Assembly: GCA_003153375.1 (NCBI GenBank) | Contig: PLYM01000046.1 | Coordinates: 1 to 64,000 of the forward strand | Origin: Planctomycetaceae bacterium | Lineage (GTDB): Bacteria > Planctomycetota > Planctomycetia > Pirellulales > PALSA-1355 | DNA length: 64,000 nucleotides | Reading direction: 5' to 3' | Part shown: piece after piece, positions 29,928 through 38,138 of the stretch | How the letters are laid out: each line of letters opens with the position of its first letter | Position numbering within the stretch: position 1 is the first letter of the stretch | Position numbers and translations under genes: made by a program | Notes under the pieces: generated by a model | Database searches by the model: none | Seen by the model: only the letters and a program-made list of their open reading frames with translations | Told to the model about the DNA's origin: nothing

Positions 29928-31358
29928 ATGACGCGCACCGTCAAACTCGTCGGCCTCGACTGCGGTTCGACGACCACTAGCGCGCTGGTGGCCACGGCAC
30001 GGCTGACCACGCACGCCCTGGGCAGTGTGGAAATCGGCCCGATCGAAGAGACGTTTCGCTCCGAGGTCGTCTTCACCCCCTTTCGCGGCGACGAGATTGA
30101 CGCGGCGCGGCTGGCCGAGCACTTGGACGGCTGGCTGGCCCAGGCCGGCATCGAGGGGCGCGAGATTTTTGGCGGCGGCGCGCTCGTCACCGGGCTGGCT
30201 GCCCGAAAAAAGAACATTGTTGCGATCACGCAGTTGATCGAAGCCCGCCTGGCCGACTCGGTGATCGCCACGGCCGATGACCCTTGCCTTGAGTCGTGGC
30301 TGGCTTTCATGGGCAACTGCCATCAGCTCTCGCGAAGCCACCCGCAAACGTCGATCCTGAATCTGGACATCGGCGGTGGCACCACCAACCTGGCCCTGGG
30401 CATCGACGGAACCGTGATCGGCACGGGCTGCCTGTTTGTCGGCGCACGCCATTTCCAGTTCACGCCCGGCACCTTTCGCTTGACGGGGCTGTCATCGCAC
30501 GGGCGGGCGTTGCTGACCAGCTTGCGGATCGAACGCAGGGAAGGCGACACGTTGTCCGGCGGCGAAGTCGAACGGATTCTCGACTTTTATCTGCGATTGC
30601 TCGAAGTGGCAATCGTGCCAAACCCTGGTCCTCCGCCCGGCGCCATCGAGCAGCAGCACGTGCAAGTGTGGTTGCACGCGTCGGAACGCGGCTTGCCTCT
30701 GGCCCCCTTGTCGCAGGCCGCAATCACGCTCTCGGGCGGCGTGGGACAATTGGTCTACGATCGTCTGCGCGGGCTGCCGGCCAACGGCGTGACACAATTC
30801 GGCGACCTGGGCGGCGAGCTCGCCGAAAGGATCGCCACATCGCCCGCGTTCGTCGACCGCCTCGGCGGCCTGACGCCCGAGGGGCTGGGCCGCGCCACGG
30901 TCTTCGGTCTGCTACGGCACAGCACCCAGCTATCGGGCACAACGCTGTATCTTCCCGACCCGACGCGATTGCCGCTCAAGAACGTGCCGATCGTGGGCCG
31001 CATCGGTCCCGCCTCGACCGACGAGCAATTGACGCAAGCGATCGAGCTGGCGGGTCGCGCCGCAGCAGCGGCCTGCCTTCAGGTCGACTTGGAGCAGCAC
31101 GACTTGGATCTCGTGCGCGGATTGGGCACGCGGCTGGCCGGCTTGCTTGCGTCGCGCCCGTTGCCGGCCGGCCAGACGCTGGTGTTGCTGGTGCCGATCA
31201 ATTTGGGAAAGGTGCTGGGCGGTTATATTACTCGCTGGGGAACGCTACCCCTGGAGTTGATCGTTGTCGACGAAGTGCCCTATCGCGACGCGCAATTCGT
31301 CCGGCTGGGACGCTGGCAAGAGGGCGTCGTGCCCCTGTGGCTGTATGCGGTGCGCTGA
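29928..31358 (+). CDS. eutA: Ethanolamine ammonia-lyase reactivating factor EutA
   Basis: EutA is an actin/Hsp70-fold ATPase that removes damaged cobalamin from ethanolamine ammonia-lyase and so reactivates it. The 476-residue protein starts with the phosphate-1 motif VGLDCGSTTTSALV and has the second glycine-rich motif NLDIGGGTTNLALG, followed by LSGGVGQLVYDR. It ends 62 bp before the most likely start of eutBC and follows the permease closely, which supports the name. It implies that the host makes or imports adenosylcobalamin. Confidence 0.93.
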   Translation: MTRTVKLVGLDCGSTTTSALVATARLTTHALGSVEIGPIEETFRSEVVFTPFRGDEIDAARLAEHLDGWLAQAGIEGREIFGGGALVTGLAARKKNIVAITQLIEARLADSVIATADDPCLESWLAFMGNCHQLSRSHPQTSILNLDIGGGTTNLALGIDGTVIGTGCLFVGARHFQFTPGTFRLTGLSSHGRALLTSLRIERREGDTLSGGEVERILDFYLRLLEVAIVPNPGPPPGAIEQQHVQVWLHASERGLPLAPLSQAAITLSGGVGQLVYDRLRGLPANGVTQFGDLGGELAERIATSPAFVDRLGGLTPEGLGRATVFGLLRHSTQLSGTTLYLPDPTRLPLKNVPIVGRIGPASTDEQLTQAIELAGRAAAAACLQVDLEQHDLDLVRGLGTRLAGLLASRPLPAGQTLVLLVPINLGKVLGGYITRWGTLPLELIVVDEVPYRDAQFVRLGRWQEGVVPLWLYAVR

Positions 31359-31420
31359 CTCGCCGGGGAATGCCGCCCGGAAAATGTTGCCCAGGAAATA
31401 TCGCCCAGGAATTGTTGATT

Positions 31421-33625
31421 GTGAAGTACAAACCCCTCACGCCGTTGGCCGACATTCGCGTTCCCTCCGCGCAGCCCGACGAGGTCTACGCGACCCGCAT
31501 CTTCGATCGCGATTTCCGCTTCACCGGCCTCAAGGCCCTGCTCGGCGCCGCCGATTGCAGCAAGGCCGGCGACCGCCGGGCCGGTCTGGCCGCGCCCGAT
31601 GAACTGGCGCGCGAAGCCGCGAGGCTGTTGCTGTCGGATTTGACGCTCCGCCACCTGTTCGATCATCCGCTCCTCGACGATCACGGCCAGATCGATGAGG
31701 TGATGCGGGTAAACTACGACGTCGACGCCGCCGAACTGGCTAAGATCGCCGATTGGACCGTTGGCGGGTTGAAAAATCATCTGCTGCGCGCCCCCGCGGG
31801 CGACATTGCCAACGTGGGCCGCGCGCTAACTGGTCCGATGGCCGCGGCCGTCGCCAAGATCTGCGACGTCCACGAACTGGTGCTGCTGGCCCGCAAGTTG
31901 CCGCGCTCCAGCCGGGCCCGCACCACGTTGGGTTTGCCGAGCACGCTGGCTTCGCGATTGCAGCCCAATCATCCGACCGACGACCTGCGCGGCGTCACGT
32001 TACTCGTCTATTGGGGACTGTCGCTGGGCGCCGGCGATGCGTTGATCGGGCTGAACCCGGCGATCGATACCGTGGACAATGTCGACGCGGTGCTACGCCA
32101 CCTGGACAAGCTGCGCCGATCGTGCGGGGTGCCGACGCAGATTTGCGTGCTCAGCCACATCAAGACCCAGCTCGCCTGCCTGGAGCGCGGCGGGCCGGTC
32201 GAAATCCTCTTTCAAAGCCTGGCCGGCACCGAGAGCACCTTGGGCAGCGAGTTCGACGTTACGGTCGAGCTGCTGGACCACGGCTATCGGACGATGCTCG
32301 AGCGCGGCTTGCTGCGCGACGTCACCAGCCAATTGATGTATTTCGAGACTGGCCAGGGGAGCGAGTTCACCTATGGCAAGCACAACGGCATCGACATGGC
32401 CACGGCCGAAGCCCTCTGCTACGGACTGGCCCGCCGCTACGACCCCTTCATGGTCAACAACGTCACCGGGTTCATCGGCCCCGAAACGCATCTCGACAAT
32501 TTCGAGATGATCGTGGCCAATTTGCAGGATCACTTCATGGGCAAGCTGCTGGGGCTGCCCATGGGCATGGCACCCTGCTATACGTTGCACGCGCAGATCA
32601 CGCTCGAAGGTCAGCAGATGGCCACCGAGTTGCTCACCGCCGCCGGCGCCAACTACTACATGGACGTCGGGCTGAATACGGACCGCATGCTGGCCTATTT
32701 CGACACCAGCGCTCACGACGATCAGACCCTGCGCGAGATCTACCAGCGTTCGCCGGCGCCTGAGTATCTCGATTGGGCGCTCGCCCGCGGCATTTTCGCC
32801 CGCGACCCCAATGGCCAACTCTTGCGCGGCCCTGCCTGGGGCGACGTGCGCTCGTTTTGCGAATCGGACGAGCAGTTGCGCGTCCTGATCGCAGCCACGC
32901 CCGCGGCGCATGGTTTTGCCACCGCGGGGCCGCGACCGGCCAACGAGGTCAGCCGGCAGGTGCGCTTGCACCAGGCCGTGGGCCGCGAGGCGATTCGCGC
33001 GGAGCTGCGCATCGAAGATTTGGCCCGCGTCGCCAACTTCCGCATCCTGCACACCCAGGCTGAAAACAAAGCCGCGCATTTGAGCGGTCCCGAATTGGGC
33101 AGCCGCCTGGCCCCCGCCGATCGCGCGCGACTTTCGCCCGAAAACAATCAGGTGCAGATCGTGGTCTCCGATGGCCTGAGCGCCGAGGCCGCGCATCACA
33201 ACTTGCCCAGCTTGTTGGGCGTGCTGCTCGATGCCCTGGCCGCGCGCGACATACGGCTGGGCCAGCCCATACTGGTCCGCTACGGTCGCGTGAAGCTGGC
33301 CGAAGAGCTGGCGACGGCGGTGCGGGCCGAGGTGGTGGTCTATCTGCTCGGCGAACGTCCCGGCGGAGACGCCGAGGCGGCCCGCAGTCTTTCGGCCTAT
33401 CTGGTTTATCGTCGCGATCCACAGCCCGGCCCGGGCGCGGACTCGCGGGCAGCGCCAAACTTCGAGTACAGCGTGACCTCGAATATCCACTCCGGCGGAT
33501 TGCCGCCGCTCGAGGCCGCGGGCGTGATTGCCGAGCGGGTGTTCCAGATTCTCACTTTCCGCGCTGCCGGCAACCGGCTCGAAGGGTTGCTCGATCAGGC
33601 CCGAGGCAAGCGACCTGGCGAATGA
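31421..33625 (+). CDS. eutBC: Fused ethanolamine ammonia-lyase, EutB-EutC
   Basis: Adenosylcobalamin-dependent lyase splitting ethanolamine to acetaldehyde and ammonia. The frame carries a complete large subunit and a complete small subunit without a stop between them. EutB features include GLPSTLASRLQPNHP, LSLGAGDALIGLNP, YFETGQGSEFTYG, NNVTGFIGPE and DHFMGKLLGLPMG (about residues 1-475). EutC features include IVVSDGLSAEA, PILVRYGRVKLAE, LLGERPGGDAEAA and SNIHSGGLPPLEAAGVI (about residues 500-730). The joint is a short stretch after DVRSFCESDEQLRV. The most likely start is GTG at 31421 (10 nt after an AGGA), giving 734 residues; an in-frame ATG at 31370 would add 17. E. coli has these as separate genes. 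No microcompartment genes are present. Confidence 0.92.
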   Translation: MKYKPLTPLADIRVPSAQPDEVYATRIFDRDFRFTGLKALLGAADCSKAGDRRAGLAAPDELAREAARLLLSDLTLRHLFDHPLLDDHGQIDEVMRVNYDVDAAELAKIADWTVGGLKNHLLRAPAGDIANVGRALTGPMAAAVAKICDVHELVLLARKLPRSSRARTTLGLPSTLASRLQPNHPTDDLRGVTLLVYWGLSLGAGDALIGLNPAIDTVDNVDAVLRHLDKLRRSCGVPTQICVLSHIKTQLACLERGGPVEILFQSLAGTESTLGSEFDVTVELLDHGYRTMLERGLLRDVTSQLMYFETGQGSEFTYGKHNGIDMATAEALCYGLARRYDPFMVNNVTGFIGPETHLDNFEMIVANLQDHFMGKLLGLPMGMAPCYTLHAQITLEGQQMATELLTAAGANYYMDVGLNTDRMLAYFDTSAHDDQTLREIYQRSPAPEYLDWALARGIFARDPNGQLLRGPAWGDVRSFCESDEQLRVLIAATPAAHGFATAGPRPANEVSRQVRLHQAVGREAIRAELRIEDLARVANFRILHTQAENKAAHLSGPELGSRLAPADRARLSPENNQVQIVVSDGLSAEAAHHNLPSLLGVLLDALAARDIRLGQPILVRYGRVKLAEELATAVRAEVVVYLLGERPGGDAEAARSLSAYLVYRRDPQPGPGADSRAAPNFEYSVTSNIHSGGLPPLEAAGVIAERVFQILTFRAAGNRLEGLLDQARGKRPGE

Positions 33626-34080
33626 TGAGGCCTGGCGCGAGAATGTGAGAAAATGCCGTGTTTTTTCTGGCATTTCGCTGCTAGCCAGGAAAGTATTTGC
33701 GATTTCATGGACCAAATACTTGACACCCTGGAAAGCCGTCATTAAAGTAAACGGAGATTGGGAAATCGGCCCAATACCAACAACCCTTCTCACGCGTGCT
33801 AATGACGTCTTCGTAGAGAGCTTTTAACGCGGTCACGCCGCGTGCGCTTTGGCGCTCCCTTCTCAGCTCTCTCCTTTCAACTTGGTTTTTCAGGCTGTTT
33901 CTCGCTGCGCCTTGTTTGGCCGCGGCCCCCGAGCATACCGCCGAAATCCTTGCGAACTGACTCCCAACGGCTCCCCCGTGCGATACGTGCCCTGGCACGT
34001 CGCGCCCGACGAGCCAGTTGACACGATACGAGCGATTTTTTTCGGAACACGATCAGGCACTCCTTCTGGAATCGATATTC
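33626..34080. other. Long intergenic region before the PEP-CTERM gene
   Basis: About 455 bp, visibly more AT-rich than the flanking genes in its first 200 bp. It contains two inverted repeats (33651-33675 and 33691-33721) and a promoter-like pair, described next. No protein-coding frame with support is seen. A second TTGACA at 34018 has no matching -10. Confidence 0.6.
33691..33748 (+). promoter_or_regulatory. Inverted repeat overlapping a promoter-like element
   Basis: AAGTATTTG (33691-33699) and CAAATACTT (33713-33721) form a perfect 9-bp inverted repeat with a 13-nt spacer. Its right end overlaps TTGACA (33720-33725), a perfect -35, followed after 17 bp by TAAAGT (33743-33748), a weak -10. 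A second inverted repeat AAATGCC/GGCATTT lies just upstream at 33651-33675. This arrangement suggests a repressor or activator site at the promoter of the PEP-CTERM gene, although the leader to 34081 would be long. Confidence 0.4.
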
Positions 34081-34785
34081 ATGCGTTCAATTAAGCTGCT
34101 TCCGCACGTAACCTTCCGACCCGCATGGATGCGAGCCCTCTGCGTTGGCGCCGTGTTGCTGGCAGTTGCCGCCGGCGCGCCACGGGCATCGGCTGAGTTC
34201 TTTCAATACAGCACGACGGTCAATTTCACCTCGCCATCCTATCCCAACACGCCCAATCCGGTGACGATCTCGATCACGCCGCTCACCAGCGACGTGAACC
34301 AAGAGAACTTCGATGCCCGGGATCCTGGCACCGACATCGTTCTGGGCAACATCACGGTCAATAATCTCAACCACAACTTCACGGGCACGGGGGAGATCTC
34401 GATTCCCTACACGTTCACGCTCACGATCAGCGACTTTCCCAACTTTGGTCCGCCAGGCAACGTTGGCTCGCCCAACAACCTGATCTTCACGATCGCCGGC
34501 ACGCTGACCGGCTCGATCGGCGCGGGCAACAAGGTGAACATCTTCACGACTCCCACGATCACGTCGACCAATCCGCAAACCGTGGGCACCGAAACCTATA
34601 CGCTTGCCTTGAACCCGTTCGTGCCGCCGGGCCCGTCGTTTGCCGGCACGTTCGGCTTGCACGTGCTGGCCCAGCCAGCGAACATTCCCGAACCCACGAC
34701 GATCTCGCTCTTGGGTCTGGGCTGCTTGGCCTTGGCAATTCCCGCCTGGCGTCGCCGGCGCAATAAGCCGGCAGTCAGCGGTTAA
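34081..34785 (+). CDS. PEP-CTERM sorting domain protein
   Basis: A 234-residue secreted protein. A signal peptide (MRALCVGAVLLAVAAGAPRASA, residues about 17-38) is followed by a Thr/Asn/Pro-rich beta-type body (YSTTVNFTSPSYPNTPNPVT) and ends with the sorting signal NIPEPTTISLLGLGCLALAI plus an Arg-rich tail (WRRRRN). Such proteins are processed by exosortase and are found in biofilm-forming bacteria. The ATG at 34081 fits the signal peptide; an upstream in-frame start adds 21 residues. The body function is unknown. Confidence 0.88.
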   Translation: MRSIKLLPHVTFRPAWMRALCVGAVLLAVAAGAPRASAEFFQYSTTVNFTSPSYPNTPNPVTISITPLTSDVNQENFDARDPGTDIVLGNITVNNLNHNFTGTGEISIPYTFTLTISDFPNFGPPGNVGSPNNLIFTIAGTLTGSIGAGNKVNIFTTPTITSTNPQTVGTETYTLALNPFVPPGPSFAGTFGLHVLAQPANIPEPTTISLLGLGCLALAIPAWRRRRNKPAVSG

Positions 34786-34811
34786 TCGATCGCTCGATTT
34801 CCCTACTCAAT

Positions 34812-34847
34812 ACAGCCGCGCGGGGAGAAACGCACGGCTGTTTTTTT
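34812..34847 (+). terminator. Rho-independent terminator of the PEP-CTERM gene
   Basis: ACAGCCG...CGGCTGT form a stem with an inner CGCG/CGC extension around GGGAGAAA, directly followed by seven or more T residues. It lies 27 bp after the stop codon. Confidence 0.85.
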
Positions 34848-34868
34848 GCGCGCATACGCGATCCCGGC

Positions 34869-34899
34869 TTGGCCGCGCAGCGGGGCCGGCGGCTATAAT
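34869..34899 (+). promoter_or_regulatory. Promoter candidate of the alpha/beta hydrolase gene
   Basis: A perfect TATAAT (34894-34899) lies 48 bp before the ATG at 34947. TTGGCC (34869-34874) is 19 bp upstream, a slightly long spacer. Confidence 0.45.
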
Positions 34900-34946
34900 G
34901 GCGACCTCCACGTGGCTTCCGACAAGGCCTAGCGAGAACCGAAGCC

Positions 34947-35885
34947 ATGGGCGCGCCCGACAACGACCAAGCGACGGACCCGCCCGCTGATCTCTCTGCC
35001 CCGTCGCGCGACGTGCCACCCGCCCAGCCGCGCTCGCGCTGGACGCGACGATTGGTTCGGTTCGTCAGGACGCTCGTGATCGGTTACGTCCTCTTGCTGG
35101 GAGTGATGATGCTCTTCGAGAACTCGTTGATCTACTTTCCCTCGGTCTATCCCGAAGGCGATTGGCAGCCATATGGCCTGATGTTCGAAGACGCCTGGTT
35201 CGAGGCAGCCGATGGCGTCAAGTTGCACGGCTGGTACGTACCACACCAGCAGCCGCGGGCCGTGCTGTTGTTTGCCCACGGCAACGCCGGCAATCTGAGC
35301 CATCGGGCCGAGGGCATCGACACGCTGGTCAAACGCTTGCGCGTCTCGGTGATGATTTTTGACTACCGCGGTTACGGCCGTTCGACCGGCAGCCCCCACG
35401 AAGCCGGCATCCTGGCCGATGCCCGGGCCGCGCGCGGCTGGCTGGCCGACCGGGCCGGCGTCGCCGAATCTCAAATCGTGTTGATGGGCGAATCGCTGGG
35501 CGGCGGGGTGATGGTCGACCTGGCCGCCGCCGACGGCGCGCGGGGACTGATTCTGGAGAACACGTTTAGTTCAATGCCCGACGTAGCCGCGTACCACTAT
35601 TCCTGGTTGCCGGTCCGCTGGCTGATGCGCACCCGGCTCGATTCGCTCTCCAAGATCGGCAACTATCACGGCCCCCTGCTGCAGATTCACGGCGATGCCG
35701 ACCGCATCGTTCCGCTCACGCTCGCTCAGCGTCTCTACGAAGTCGCCAACCCGCCGAAGCAATTCGTCCTCATCCCCCAAGGCGACCACAACGACCCCCG
35801 TCGCGGCCTCGCCTATCAGGCCATGGATCAATTCCTGGATACGCTGCCCGCGGAGTCGCGAGCGAGCGTGCGCGAGGGGCAATAG
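34947..35885 (+). CDS. Membrane-anchored alpha/beta hydrolase
   Basis: A 312-residue serine hydrolase of the BEM46/YfhR-like group. A cytoplasmic Pro-rich N terminus precedes one transmembrane segment (VIGYVLLLGVMMLF, about residues 45-58). The catalytic triad is visible: the nucleophile in GESLGGG (GXSXG), Asp in HGDADRIVP and His in QGDHND. The oxyanion region LLFAHGNAGNLSHR fits the family. The substrate is unknown. Terminator and promoter candidates upstream make it a separate transcription unit. Confidence 0.88.
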   Translation: MGAPDNDQATDPPADLSAPSRDVPPAQPRSRWTRRLVRFVRTLVIGYVLLLGVMMLFENSLIYFPSVYPEGDWQPYGLMFEDAWFEAADGVKLHGWYVPHQQPRAVLLFAHGNAGNLSHRAEGIDTLVKRLRVSVMIFDYRGYGRSTGSPHEAGILADARAARGWLADRAGVAESQIVLMGESLGGGVMVDLAAADGARGLILENTFSSMPDVAAYHYSWLPVRWLMRTRLDSLSKIGNYHGPLLQIHGDADRIVPLTLAQRLYEVANPPKQFVLIPQGDHNDPRRGLAYQAMDQFLDTLPAESRASVREGQ

Positions 35886-35919
35886 GCGATGCGCAATGGC
35901 CATTCGCCGACGCCAAACG

Positions 35920-36453
35920 TCAGGCGAGAATGGCCACCAGCGTCACGACAACCATGATGGTGCTGGTGACCAGTTTGCCGACGGTGCCGAGGATGCGGCC
36001 GACGAAGGCGGCTTTGCCCACCTCGACGCTGGAGTCGAAGCCGCGGCCCTTCCAGCTTTCGCCCAACATGGCGCCAACCGTGGCGCCCACGCCGCCAAAC
36101 ACCACGGCGGCCACCAGCGAGCCGACGATCGGAATCGGCAGCCCGACGAACACGCCGACCAGGCTGCCGACGATCGATCCCAGGATAGCCAGCAGCGCGC
36201 CGCGGCGACTGCCGCCGACTTTCGTGACGCCCAGCGCGCCGGCCACCAGTTCCACGATCTCGCCCAGCACCGCCAGCACGGCCAGCGCGATCACCGTGTT
36301 CCAGCCGATCGCCGTGACCGCGGCCGGATCGAGCCACCAGGCATACAAGGCCGCCGCCAGCACGATCAGCCAATTGCCCGGCAGCCCCACCAGTTGCGCG
36401 CACCAGCCCACGCCCAGGATCAGGACCAGCACGATGGCGTAGACGATACTCAT
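35920..36453 (-). CDS. DUF456 family membrane protein
   Basis: A 177-residue inner-membrane protein of unknown function. It starts MSIVYAIVLVLILGVGWCAQ and has the DUF456 features LVGLPGNWLIVLAAALYAW, LGEIVELVAGALGVTKVGGSRRGALLAILGSIVG and a glycine-rich central part. Five to six hydrophobic segments are visible. The ATG at 36453 is preferred because the 22 upstream codons lack family features. It is convergent with the hydrolase gene. Confidence 0.88.
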   Translation of the reverse strand: MSIVYAIVLVLILGVGWCAQLVGLPGNWLIVLAAALYAWWLDPAAVTAIGWNTVIALAVLAVLGEIVELVAGALGVTKVGGSRRGALLAILGSIVGSLVGVFVGLPIPIVGSLVAAVVFGGVGATVGAMLGESWKGRGFDSSVEVGKAAFVGRILGTVGKLVTSTIMVVVTLVAILA

Positions 36454-36603
36454 GGAAGCTCTTGCAGGAAGGCTCTGGTGAAGTGCGAGGCACGGTGCGA
36501 CTCCGCCGGCACGTGGCACGGCATTTTATCGCTACCGAGCCTCCCGGGCAGGGGATAAAATGTCCCCTCACGGCGGAAAACCAGCGGCACGAGGTGACAG
36601 GTG

Positions 36604-37299
36604 ATGGGATCAGCAGGCAAGCGCATCGTTTTAACCGGCGTCAGCCGCGGACTAGGCCTGGCCATGGCCGAGGGCTTCACCGCCCAGGGCCACACGGTCC
36701 TGGCGTGTGCCCGCAGCGAAGAGACCTTGGCCAAACTGCGCAGCCGCTGGCCCGCGCCGCATCGCTTCGAGCGCGTCGACGTGGCCGACGACGCCCAGGT
36801 GCGGCGCTGGGCCGAATCGACCGCCAGCGCCAAGCAACCTGTCGATCTGCTGATCAACAACGCGGCGATCATGAATCGCACGGCGCCCCTGTGGCAGATC
36901 ACCGCCGAAGAGTTTTCAACAATCGTCGACGTCAACATCAAGGGCGTCGCCAACGTGATTCGCCACTTCGTGCCCGGCATGGTGCAGGCCGGCTCGGGCG
37001 TGATCATCAATTTCAGCTCGGGTTGGGGTCGCTCGACATCGGCCGAGGTCGCGCCCTACTGCGCGACCAAGTGGGCCATCGAAGGCCTTTCGCAAGCCTT
37101 GTCGCAGGAGCTGCCCCAGGGCATGGCCAGCGTCGCGCTCAACCCAGGCATCATCGATACCGACATGCTGCGCAGTTGCTGGGGCGAATCGGCCGGCAGC
37201 TATCCCGACGCCGACGACTGGGCCCGCCGCGCCGTCGGATACATTCTGAAAATCGGCGCGAAAGACAACGGCAAGCCGCTGACGGTGCCGAGTCGCTGA
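36604..37299 (+). CDS. Short-chain dehydrogenase/reductase
   Basis: A 231-residue NAD(P)-dependent oxidoreductase with the cofactor motif TGVSRGLGLAMAEGF, the NNA motif (LLINNAAIM) and the catalytic YCATK (YXXXK) preceded by the serine region NFSSGWGRST. The substrate is unknown. A GTG directly before the ATG could also act as start. Repeat copy D follows 33 bp downstream. Confidence 0.92.
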   Translation: MGSAGKRIVLTGVSRGLGLAMAEGFTAQGHTVLACARSEETLAKLRSRWPAPHRFERVDVADDAQVRRWAESTASAKQPVDLLINNAAIMNRTAPLWQITAEEFSTIVDVNIKGVANVIRHFVPGMVQAGSGVIINFSSGWGRSTSAEVAPYCATKWAIEGLSQALSQELPQGMASVALNPGIIDTDMLRSCWGESAGSYPDADDWARRAVGYILKIGAKDNGKPLTVPSR

Positions 37300-37332
37300 G
37301 AGTGCTGGCGCGCTTCGCATGGCCGTTATCTG

Positions 37333-37413
37333 GTGTGTCACTGCTGGCTTGTCCAGCAGTGCCCGACCCCGCTATGGCACCTTTCACTGCTGGACAAGCC
37401 AGCAGTGGCACCC
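37333..37413. repeat. Palindromic intergenic repeat, copy D (type 1)
   Basis: Arms at about 37333-37361 and 37385-37413. The right arm reads CACTGCTGGACAAGCCAGCA followed by GTGGCACCC and is identical to the right arm of copy E; the left arm is its complement except at the outer few bases. Confidence 0.85.
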
Positions 37414-37448
37414 AAAATCAATTCCCGGACGGCGTCGCGCCACGCAAG

Positions 37449-37471
37449 CATGCTCACGCGGCGTGAGCATG
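37449..37471. repeat. Short palindrome related to the intergenic repeats (type 3)
   Basis: CATGCTCACGC and GCGTGAGCATG flank a single G, giving a perfect 11-bp inverted repeat. It is followed by GCACC, reminiscent of the GGCACCC end of types 1 and 2. Only one copy is in the window. Confidence 0.6.
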
Positions 37472-37561
37472 GCACCGGATAAGGAAGTTCGCTGCCAAGT
37501 CGTGAATTCAAAAGAAGCGGCCCCGGCACAAGCAAGCGGAGAGCACGGCACAACAACCCCC

Positions 37562-37776
37562 GGCTTGAGCGGACCGACCAGCGGCCCGCCCAAGCCGATG
37601 GGGCGTCCCTCTGGCTAGGCGGAAGCCAGAGTTCCTGCGAAATTGGTAGGGGACGTGCCTCTCCTGGAGAGCACCGTTGAGACAAGCTGGCAGCTCTAAA
37701 AGCGCATAGTGGCTCCCGGTACCTCGGCTCGACCGCCGGCGCAGCGGTCGAACCGAGGCGGACCAGGAGTAGCCAC
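37562..37776 (+). ncRNA. Candidate structured RNA, consecutive strong hairpins
   Basis: Four hairpins follow one another. (1) 37562-37575 pairs with 37583-37596 with two A-C mismatches. (2) CTCTGGCT/AGCCAGAG, 37609-37631, is a perfect 8-bp stem with a 7-nt loop. (3) 37655-37674, GTGC-TCTC/GAGA-GCAC with one bulge. (4) A compound hairpin from GTGGCT (37709) to AGCCAC (37776), whose apical stem 37722-37736 / 37744-37758 is 15 bp with one mismatch. No coding frame explains them. The conserved-looking linker GACAAGCTGGCAGCTC lies between hairpins 3 and 4. The size and hairpin chain remind me of HEARO/omega RNAs of IS605-like elements, but no IscB-type gene follows, so the class is unproven. Strand is assumed; a palindromic chain folds on both. 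Confidence 0.45.
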
Positions 37777-38138
37777 CATCAACCCATCCGTACATCGCGC
37801 TTTGAACTCAGATTCAGGCCGCGCACAGCCTTCGTTTCAGGGTCGCCGGCCTCGCAAGTCGGCGCCCCTCCAACGGAGTGTGGTAACCGCGGTCCCTCGC
37901 GGCCCCTTGCACTCGACGTGAACATATAGCAAGCACTATGCCAAAGCCGGTGCATGCAACTAATGACTCGCCGATTTTGTGTCGTTTGAGACAAGACACA
38001 CAAGGCCTTACGACGATTTTGAAATGCCGAGAATTTGTCGGCAGCGCGCACTGCGTAGGCACCTTTGCCTAGAGGGCAAGCAGGGCCTGACTAGCCATTG
38101 CGCAGAACGCAATCAGACCCCAAAATCGCGCCGCCATG

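Larger units (their letters stand above)
37300..38138. other. 840-bp gene-free region with repeats and RNA hairpins
   Basis: No open frame here has protein features I can support. The stretch holds repeat copy D (37333-37413), a perfect 11-bp palindrome (37449-37471), a chain of strong hairpins (37562-37776) and then about 360 bp in which I see only scattered short inverted repeats such as CCGCG/CGCGG near 37890. It ends at the stop codon of the CNNM-like gene. Confidence 0.75.

Noticed and set aside
28169-30316. 715-codon minus-strand frame over the permease and eutA
   Set aside because: No family features; low-complexity Arg/Gly/His text expected for an antisense frame in GC-rich DNA.
30296-31420. 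Upstream extension of the eutBC frame inside eutA
   Set aside because: The frame is open for 375 codons before the GTG at 31421, but the translated text is Arg-rich shadow of eutA and EutB homology starts at 31421.
26930-33625. Ethanolamine microcompartment operon
   Set aside because: No eutS, M, N, L, K, D, E, G or T genes are present.
32093-33793. 566-codon minus-strand frame over eutBC
   Set aside because: Opposite a conserved enzyme and without recognisable domain.
37300-38138. tmRNA, RNase P RNA or 6S RNA in the gene-free region
   Set aside because: None of the conserved sequence blocks of these RNAs (for example GAGGAAAGTCC for RNase P or a tRNA-like end for tmRNA) is present on either strand.
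37800-38138. Degenerate IscB-like coding region after the hairpins
   Set aside because: Reading all frames gave no RuvC, HNH or N-terminal PLMP-like text, so the omega RNA idea rests on the RNA alone.
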